From: Patescibacteria group bacterium
GTDB lineage: Bacteria > Patescibacteriota > Minisyncoccia > Phycocordibacterales > JANLHH01
Assembly (NCBI GenBank): GCA_024654605.1
Contig: JANLHH010000114.1
Coordinates: 1 to 10,946, forward strand
Length of the DNA: 10,946 nt
Direction: 5' to 3'
The notes under the pieces are model-generated. The model was not told the origin of the DNA. It worked only from the letters and a program-made list of their open reading frames with translations, and ran no database searches. The stretch's first letter is position 1, and each line of letters begins with the position of its first letter. The position numbers and the translations under genes are program-made. Positions 5,755 through 10,946 of the stretch are shown here, one piece after another.

Positions 5755-8214
5755 ATGACGAAAAAGGATGATAACCCGGTAGAAGGGCGTACAGATGGTC
5801 TTGTGCCAGTGGATATAAGCTCCGAAATGAAGGAGTCTTATTTGAATTACGCCATGTCGGTCATTACTTCTCGCGCACTACCCGATGCGCGCGACGGATT
5901 AAAGCCGGTGCAGAGGCGCATTCTTTTTGCCATGAATGGTATCGGCCTTACCTACGCCGCACGACCGAGAAAGTCTGCCGCAGTGGTTGGAGAAGTGCTT
6001 GGTAAGTATCATCCGCATGGCGACTCATCGGTGTATGAAGCCATGGTTAAAATGGCCCAAGAATTCTCGTTCCGTTATCCGTTGGTGATCGGACAGGGAA
6101 ACTTCGGTTCCATAGATGGTGATTCCGCTGCCGCGATGCGATATACCGAAGCAAAGATGTCCCGTCTCACTGCGGAGATGCTGGGTGATCTTGATAAAGA
6201 TACGGTACAGTGGCGTCCTAACTATGACGGGACACGACTGGAGCCGGTATATCTTCCCGCGGCGATTCCGCATCTCATTCTTAACGGCACCTTGGGCATC
6301 GCCGTCGGTATGGCAACCAATATTCCTCCCCACAACTTAAGGGAGGTTCTTGACGCGACGATGCACCTTGTAGACAACCCAAAGGCGACAACCGAAGATC
6401 TGCTTCAGTTTGTCACGGGTCCTGATTTTCCCACAGGAGGAATAGTCTTTGGCAAAGAAGATATTCATCACGCCTACGCTTCCGGCCGCGGGGGTGTTGC
6501 GGTGAGAGGTGATGCGGAGATTATTGAAAATAAAGCGGGCAATTTTCAGATCATCATTACATCCATTCCGTTTCGCGTAAACAAATCGGAAATGATCATT
6601 AAGATTGCCGATCTGGTGCGCGACAAGCGCCTTGAGGGAATCAAAGCGCTTCGGGACGAGTCTACTAAAGATATTCGCGTGGCCATTGACCTAAAGAGCG
6701 GCGCGCAACCGCAGAAGATATTGAATTATCTCTATAAGCACACCGATCTTGAATCTACATTTAATTTCAACATGGTGGCGCTTGTTGACGGTGTGCCGCA
6801 AGTACTTTCTCTCAAGGGAATATTGGAAGAATTCATCAAGCATCGCAAGGATGTGGTGACACTTCGCACGAAATATGAATTACGAAAGGCGGAAGAACGC
6901 GCCCACATTTTGGAGGGGCTCAAGAAGGCGCTTGATAATATTGATAAGGTGATCAAAGTCATCAAGCAATCAAAAGACACTCCATCGGCGCACATGAACT
7001 TAATGAAAGAATTCAAGTTTAGCATGGAACAGGCGACCGCTATCCTTGAAATGAAACTGCAAAAACTTGCAGGCTTGGAACGAAAGAATATTGAAGATGA
7101 ACTCAAAGAAAAGATTGAGCTTATCAAAAAGCTCAAAGCAATACTTGCTGATCCGAAAAAGATCCTTCACATTATCAAAGAAGAACTTGCAAACATCAAA
7201 GAGCGTTACGGCGATGACCGAAAGACGAGAGTCATGAAATCAAAAGCGCGCGTTTTGGCGCCTGAAGATTTGGTGGAAGAAAAAGAAGCGGTTCTCGTGC
7301 TTACCCGCGGAGGCTACATCAAGCGCATTGATCCGGGGGAATTCAAGAAACAAAAACGGGGCGGTGTGGGGGTCATTGACCTTGATACAAAGGAAGAGGA
7401 TGTGGTAACTACGTTTATTACCACCAGTACGCACAGCGATCTCTTGTTCTTTAGCGATAAAGGTAAGGCGTACCAGATGAAGATGTACGACATACCTGAA
7501 GGAAGGCGCGCCACGAAAGGCAAATCTATTATGAACTTCCTTTCTCTTGATGCCGGAGAGTCAGTCTCCTCCGTGCTTGCTATGCCAAAGACCATTAAAG
7601 AAATGCAGGACCTCTCCTTATTCATGGTGACGAAACAGGCTGTTGCAAAGAAAGTATCTGCCGAAAGCTTTAAAGACGTGCGGCGCAATGGTTTGATTGC
7701 AATTAAACTCTCCGATAGAGATGAACTCCTAGCGGCTCTTTTTGTGGACAAAAACGATGAAGTGATGCTTGCCAGCAAATTGGGACAATCCATAAGATTC
7801 AAGGAAGCCGATATTCGCGAGATGGGACGCAGTGCGGGGGGTGTGCGAGCGATGAAATTGGGAAAGAACGATGAGCTGATCGGCGCAGGTGTTATGAAAA
7901 AAGGCGTCGAGAACGCACAGTTTATGATCGTCTCTGCGAATGGGTTTGGTAAAAAAACGCCGACGAAAGAATACAAAGTTCAAAAGCGTGGCGGATCGGG
8001 TATCAAGACAGCGAAGGTCACTCCCAAGATTGGGCATCTGATCGCCGCAAAAGTGATTACTGAAGATGATACGGAAATAGTTGCCGTTTCCAAGAAAGGG
8101 CAAGTGATACGGACAGAGTTGAAGGATATTCCTTCTCTGGGACGACAGACGCAAGGGGTGCGCATCATGAAATTGCGCGCCGGTGACAATCTGGCTTCAA
8201 TCGTATGTCTGTAA
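5755..8214 (+). CDS. gyrA: DNA gyrase subunit A
   Basis: Breakage-reunion subunit of gyrase; with GyrB it introduces negative supercoils using ATP. The 819 residues contain the topoisomerase IIA core with catalytic Tyr130 in AAMRYTEAKMS and the quinolone-resistance region HPHGDSSVYE (86-95). Ser91 and Glu95 occupy E. coli positions 83 and 87, a sensitive-type combination. A long coiled-coil tower segment lies at about 370-500, and the C-terminal beta-pinwheel begins near 505. A GyrA box QKRGGVG (533-539) in the first blade identifies gyrase rather than topoisomerase IV, and a second box-like QKRGGSG lies at 743-749. The acidic C-terminal tail of some GyrA proteins is absent; the protein ends in LASIVCL. 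gyrB is not in the window. Confidence 0.97.
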   Translation: MTKKDDNPVEGRTDGLVPVDISSEMKESYLNYAMSVITSRALPDARDGLKPVQRRILFAMNGIGLTYAARPRKSAAVVGEVLGKYHPHGDSSVYEAMVKMAQEFSFRYPLVIGQGNFGSIDGDSAAAMRYTEAKMSRLTAEMLGDLDKDTVQWRPNYDGTRLEPVYLPAAIPHLILNGTLGIAVGMATNIPPHNLREVLDATMHLVDNPKATTEDLLQFVTGPDFPTGGIVFGKEDIHHAYASGRGGVAVRGDAEIIENKAGNFQIIITSIPFRVNKSEMIIKIADLVRDKRLEGIKALRDESTKDIRVAIDLKSGAQPQKILNYLYKHTDLESTFNFNMVALVDGVPQVLSLKGILEEFIKHRKDVVTLRTKYELRKAEERAHILEGLKKALDNIDKVIKVIKQSKDTPSAHMNLMKEFKFSMEQATAILEMKLQKLAGLERKNIEDELKEKIELIKKLKAILADPKKILHIIKEELANIKERYGDDRKTRVMKSKARVLAPEDLVEEKEAVLVLTRGGYIKRIDPGEFKKQKRGGVGVIDLDTKEEDVVTTFITTSTHSDLLFFSDKGKAYQMKMYDIPEGRRATKGKSIMNFLSLDAGESVSSVLAMPKTIKEMQDLSLFMVTKQAVAKKVSAESFKDVRRNGLIAIKLSDRDELLAALFVDKNDEVMLASKLGQSIRFKEADIREMGRSAGGVRAMKLGKNDELIGAGVMKKGVENAQFMIVSANGFGKKTPTKEYKVQKRGGSGIKTAKVTPKIGHLIAAKVITEDDTEIVAVSKKGQVIRTELKDIPSLGRQTQGVRIMKLRAGDNLASIVCL

Positions 8215-8240
8215 AAAGAGAGCTTCGCGCTTTCTTTTTT
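8215..8240 (+). terminator. Probable terminator of gyrA
   Basis: AAAGAGAGC (8215-8223) pairs with GCTTTCTTT (8229-8237) through nine pairs, one of them G-U, followed by more T and a second T5 stretch at 8242-8246. The stem is AT-rich, so termination may be partial. It begins directly after the stop codon. Confidence 0.6.
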
Positions 8241-8245
8241 GTTTT

Positions 8246-8266
8246 TACACATCACTGCGGTGTGTA
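8246..8266. repeat. 8-bp inverted repeat over the methyltransferase -35 region
   Basis: TACACATC (8246-8253) and GGTGTGTA (8259-8266) form an imperfect dyad (one G-T pair) around a 5-base centre. It lies where the -35 element and polymerase contacts would fall for the TATAAT at 8285, so it could be an operator or just a second hairpin after gyrA. Confidence 0.35.
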
Positions 8267-8284
8267 TCTAAAGACAAAGTGAGC

Positions 8285-8290
8285 TATAAT
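8285..8290 (+). promoter_or_regulatory. -10 box (TATAAT) of the methyltransferase gene
   Basis: A perfect TATAAT ends 6 bases before the ATG at 8297, so the predicted transcription start coincides with the start codon (leaderless). There is no clear -35 hexamer. Confidence 0.55.
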
Positions 8291-8296
8291 AGCGAT

Positions 8297-8827
8297 ATGG
8301 ATTTCTCTGACCCGAAAAAAAACGTAGAACAACTCCACTTGCGGGAGGCGATGACTGTTGCTGATTTTGGCGCCGGGTCGGGCGCGTATTCCATTGCGGC
8401 CGCGCAGGCAGTGGGGGATTCGGGAAAAGTGTACGCCGTTGAGGTGCAGAAAGATTTGCTGCAAAAATTAAAAAATGAAGCTACTAGCTCGGGCGTTCAT
8501 AATATTGAAGTGCTGTGGGGCGATATTGAGGTACTCCATGGCACAAAGATAAGGGATCAGGCGGTAGATGCCGTCATTATTTCTAACGTGCTGTTTCAAG
8601 CAGAAGATAAACGAGGTGTTTTGAATGAAGCAAATCGGATTCTGCGTCCCGGCGGCAGTATACTACTGATTGACTGGATTGATTCATTTGGGGGTTTAGG
8701 TCCTCATCCCGACGAAGTGTTGACACAGACTGTGGCAAAAAAACTTTGCACTGAAGCCTTGTTTACATACGAAAAGGACATTATGGCTGGAGCACACCAT
8801 TACGGCATGATATTTAAAAAGAGTTAA
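8297..8827 (+). CDS. Class I SAM-dependent methyltransferase
   Basis: Transfers a methyl group from S-adenosylmethionine to an unknown substrate; cytoplasmic. The 176 residues form a single Rossmann-type domain. Motif I is VADFGAGSGAYS (21-32), motif II is VYAVEV ending in the acidic ribose-binding Glu, GDIE follows, motif IV-like VDAVIISNVLF comes next, and the post-motif segment is RILRPGGSILLIDW. No extra substrate-recognition domain is present. It resembles UbiE-type and small archaeal-style methyltransferases, but the substrate cannot be read from the sequence. The frame is open up to 8183, overlapping gyrA. The start at 8297 is preferred because a perfect TATAAT sits just before it and the domain begins there. 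The solute-binding protein gene follows after 17 bases, probably in the same transcript. Confidence 0.88.
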   Translation: MDFSDPKKNVEQLHLREAMTVADFGAGSGAYSIAAAQAVGDSGKVYAVEVQKDLLQKLKNEATSSGVHNIEVLWGDIEVLHGTKIRDQAVDAVIISNVLFQAEDKRGVLNEANRILRPGGSILLIDWIDSFGGLGPHPDEVLTQTVAKKLCTEALFTYEKDIMAGAHHYGMIFKKS

Positions 8828-8844
8828 TACATTTTTTTACAGAC

Positions 8845-10152
8845 ATGTCCAATTTCCAAATTGCCCTCATTACCACTTTCGTCATATTTACTGTTGTTGC
8901 CGTTCTTATTTTTACCGGTGCTGTTCCGGGTTTTAAGGCTCCCGAAGGAGGCTACGGAGGAGAAGTCGTGGTATGGGGCACGTTCCCGAAATTAAAACTA
9001 AGTGGTGCGATTGATGCATTCAATCAACAAAATAAAGCTCTCTTCACCATTGCGTACGAGGAAAAAAATAAGAACTCCTTTGAACGCGAGCTTCTTGAAG
9101 CGCTTGCTTCAGGCAATGGTCCTGATATTTTCTTTTTGACACAAGACATGGTGCTCAAACACAAAGATAAAGTGCTCATGGTCCCGTTTGAGACCATTAC
9201 GGAACGCGAATTCAAGGATACGTTCACCGAGGAAGGAGAATTATATCTGACGCCGGAAGGAACGTTGGCATTGCCGCTTTCCGTTGACCCGCTAGTGATG
9301 TATTGGAACCGTGATATTTTTTCTTCGGCCGCCATAGCGCATCCGCCGGAATTTTGGGACGAGTTTCTTACTATTGCGCCCGCAATAACCAAACGTGACG
9401 ACGCTTCCAATGTGCTCACGAGCACGATCTCCTTTGGTGAATTTGAGAATGTTACGCACGCAAAAGATATTTTGTCCTTGCTCATTCTGCAGGCAGGAAA
9501 TAATATTGTAGAAGTGGCGGAGGACGGCAGGGTGAACGTAGTGCTTAGCAATACGCAGGAGAGTGGTTCCCAGAGAACGGAATCCGCGTTACGGTTTTAT
9601 ACGGAATTTTCCAATCCGGTCAAACCGGTATACTCATGGAATCGTTCATTGCCACAGTCGCGAGATATGTTTATCGGCGGTGATTTGGCTGTGTATTTTG
9701 GCTACGCGAGCGAACTTCCCGATATTATTACCAAGAATCCCCATCTAAATTTTGACGTATCTCTTGTACCGCAGATCAGGGACAATAAGACCAAGGAAAC
9801 CTTTGGAAATATGTATGCCTTGGCGATTGCGCGGAACACAAAGAAACCTCAAACGGCATTTCAAGCACTCGTCTTGATGGCAGGGAGCGATTTCGCCAAC
9901 GCGGTTTCCAAGGCGTTGAAACTCCCACCCGTTCGGCGCGATCTGTTATCCATCAAGCAAACAGATGCCTATAATTCGGTATTTTATGATTCAGCGCTCC
10001 GGGCAAACGGCTGGCTAGACCCGGATCCGGAGGCATCTTATAATGTATTTAAAGATATGGTGGAAGATGTTTCCTCCGGCAGGTTCCGTATCAGCCAGGC
10101 GGTATTGAACGCGAATACGGAGCTGAAACAATCAATAGATTTACGCAAATAG
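8845..10152 (+). CDS. Membrane-anchored family 1 extracellular solute-binding protein
   Basis: 435 residues with the fold signature of ABC-type sugar-binding proteins (SBP_bac_1): VVVWGTF (41-47) opening the first lobe, ASGNGPDIFFL (88-98), LPLSVDPLVMYWNRDIF (143-159), PPEFWDEF, and the late DMFIGGDLAVYFGYASEL segment. The N-terminus is a single hydrophobic helix (about 6-28) without a lipobox cysteine or a clear signal-peptidase site, so the protein is probably held by an uncleaved membrane anchor with the binding domain outside. No ABC permease or ATPase gene is adjacent; pilin genes follow instead. The ligand is unknown. It begins 17 bases after the methyltransferase and has no Shine-Dalgarno sequence, so it is probably translated from the shared mRNA. 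Confidence 0.88.
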   Translation: MSNFQIALITTFVIFTVVAVLIFTGAVPGFKAPEGGYGGEVVVWGTFPKLKLSGAIDAFNQQNKALFTIAYEEKNKNSFERELLEALASGNGPDIFFLTQDMVLKHKDKVLMVPFETITEREFKDTFTEEGELYLTPEGTLALPLSVDPLVMYWNRDIFSSAAIAHPPEFWDEFLTIAPAITKRDDASNVLTSTISFGEFENVTHAKDILSLLILQAGNNIVEVAEDGRVNVVLSNTQESGSQRTESALRFYTEFSNPVKPVYSWNRSLPQSRDMFIGGDLAVYFGYASELPDIITKNPHLNFDVSLVPQIRDNKTKETFGNMYALAIARNTKKPQTAFQALVLMAGSDFANAVSKALKLPPVRRDLLSIKQTDAYNSVFYDSALRANGWLDPDPEASYNVFKDMVEDVSSGRFRISQAVLNANTELKQSIDLRK

Positions 10153-10175
10153 AAAAAGAAAACATAAGAAAAAAT

Positions 10176-10553
10176 ATGATTAAAATATTTAAAAAAACGG
10201 CAATAAAAGTTCTGTATGTCCTCGTTATAGCGGTTCCCTTAAACGTCTCTGCGCAACTTGTGCCGTGCGACGGCAGTAGGGACAACCCATGCAATTTTGA
10301 TACTTTGATAGGGCTCATTAAAAATCTTATGGACTTTGCGATCATCATTGCGCCATTTCTTGCCGCTATTGCGTTCGCGTTTGCGGGTTTCTACTATTTC
10401 ACCTCGGCGGGTGATCCGGGCAAGGTGGAGACAGCACATGATATATTCAGAAATACCGCCATCGGGCTTATTATCATACTTGCGGCGTGGTTTGTGGTGA
10501 AGGCGATATTGGTTGGACTTGGCGTAGAAGGCGATTTCAATTTGCTCAACTAA
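10176..10553 (+). CDS. Type IV secretion-type pilin (VirB2/TrbC-like) with a cysteine pair
   Basis: 125 residues. A signal peptide (1-26) with likely cleavage at VSA|QLVPC is followed by a short exported segment with Cys31 and Cys39, which could form a disulphide. Two membrane helices (about 45-70 and 89-112) are joined by a small polar turn, FTSAGDPGKVETAHDI. This matches the T4SS_pilin family common in Patescibacteria and is similar in size and layout to VirB2/TrbC pilins. It lies 23 bases after the solute-binding protein gene and 16 bases before a second pilin. It probably contributes to a surface or secretion structure; export would need signal peptidase I. Whether a complete T4SS-like system follows cannot be seen here. 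Confidence 0.85.
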   Translation: MIKIFKKTAIKVLYVLVIAVPLNVSAQLVPCDGSRDNPCNFDTLIGLIKNLMDFAIIIAPFLAAIAFAFAGFYYFTSAGDPGKVETAHDIFRNTAIGLIIILAAWFVVKAILVGLGVEGDFNLLN

Positions 10554-10569
10554 TATAATAATAAAGGAT
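10554..10569 (+). promoter_or_regulatory. TATAAT and AAAGGA directly before the second pilin gene
   Basis: TATAAT at 10554-10559 begins one base after the stop codon of the first pilin, and AAAGGA (10563-10568) almost touches the ATG at 10570. The AGGA is too close for normal Shine-Dalgarno use. The -10 box 10 bases before the ATG suggests a separate, nearly leaderless transcript. Confidence 0.35.
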
Positions 10570-10946
10570 ATGAAAAATACCGCACAGAAAATTCTCAAAT
10601 ATCTCAAATGGAACATTGTTGCGATGCTTTTTATCGCACCTTTGCATCTTATATACGCACAGAGTGGCGGTGGAACTGTGAGCACAACACTGCAGTCGCC
10701 CCTTGGCGGTGTTTCCAATCTCAATAATCTCATTGAGAAAATTCTGGAAGTGGTGGTTGATATCGGCACGCCCATCGCCGTTTTATTCATTATCTACGCT
10801 GGATTTTTGTTTGTGACGGCGCAGGGGAATGAAACAAAAATAACAAAAGCCAAGAACGCGTTCACGTGGGCGATCATCGGTACCGCGGTACTCTTAGGTG
10901 CGTGGGTTCTTGCGCTTGCTATTGAAGGTACGATAGGGAACTTGCA
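10570..10946 (+). CDS. Second T4SS-type pilin, C-terminus beyond the window
   Basis: 125 complete codons are visible with no stop before the window ends. A signal peptide (1-30) with a likely cleavage site at IYA|QSGGG is followed by a Gly/Ser/Thr-rich linker and two membrane helices (about 58-82 and 95-119), joined by TAQGNETKITKAKNA. The layout equals that of the preceding pilin, and the turn segments correspond (TSAGDPGKVETAHDI against TAQGNETKITKAKNA). This one has no cysteine in the visible part. It is most likely a diverged tandem duplicate and near its end, since the first pilin stops soon after the second helix. Confidence 0.82.
   Translation, partial: MKNTAQKILKYLKWNIVAMLFIAPLHLIYAQSGGGTVSTTLQSPLGGVSNLNNLIEKILEVVVDIGTPIAVLFIIYAGFLFVTAQGNETKITKAKNAFTWAIIGTAVLLGAWVLALAIEGTIGNL

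Noticed and set aside
7314..7976. 220-residue minus-strand open frame
   Set aside because: It is antisense to the gyrA C-terminal domain, has no ribosome binding site and no recognisable motif.
10239..10790. 183-residue minus-strand open frame across both pilins
   Set aside because: Both pilins have clear signal peptides and helices in the plus-strand frames; the minus-strand product is Arg-rich and featureless.

Overview
The window looks like a chromosomal piece of a Candidatus Patescibacteria (CPR) bacterium, most likely a Parcubacteria-type lineage. Reasons: a short four-domain ribosomal protein S1, very short intergenic spaces, several genes whose start codon lies directly behind a TATAAT box or lacks a Shine-Dalgarno sequence, and an arrangement (degenerate metallo-beta-lactamase-fold protein, small membrane protein, gyrA, methyltransferase, anchored solute-binding protein, T4SS-type pilins) that I associate with these genomes. 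The assignment is an inference from gene content; no rRNA or tRNA gene is present to test it.

Left part (1-2197, minus strand): a 54-residue unknown protein, then signal peptidase I (lepB) and histidyl-tRNA synthetase (hisS, running off the left edge). A perfect 21-bp inverted repeat with T-runs on both sides separates the small gene from lepB. lepB and hisS are 12 bases apart and probably form one transcript. Middle left (2243-4119): pth runs rightward from a promoter overlapping the one for the small gene, and converges on rpsA (minus strand) with a shared bidirectional terminator between them.

Middle (4120-4762): csrA (minus strand) with a near-consensus promoter and its own terminator, followed by a 257-base gene-free stretch before rpsA. 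That stretch holds a promoter, a nested hairpin structure and a complete intrinsic terminator ending 11 bases before the rpsA start codon. The left arm of the terminator can instead pair with the very 5' end of the transcript. It reads as a transcription attenuator or riboswitch-like leader and is the most interesting signal in the window.

Right part (4763-10946, plus strand): an MBL-fold protein that has lost most of its metal ligands, an 86-residue single-pass membrane protein, gyrA, a class I SAM methyltransferase, a membrane-anchored family 1 solute-binding protein with no transporter beside it, and two tandem type IV secretion-type pilins, the second cut by the window end. The pilins carry signal peptides of the kind that LepB, also encoded here, would remove. 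No mobile element, CRISPR array, tRNA or rRNA was seen. No gene-free stretch exceeds 300 bases.
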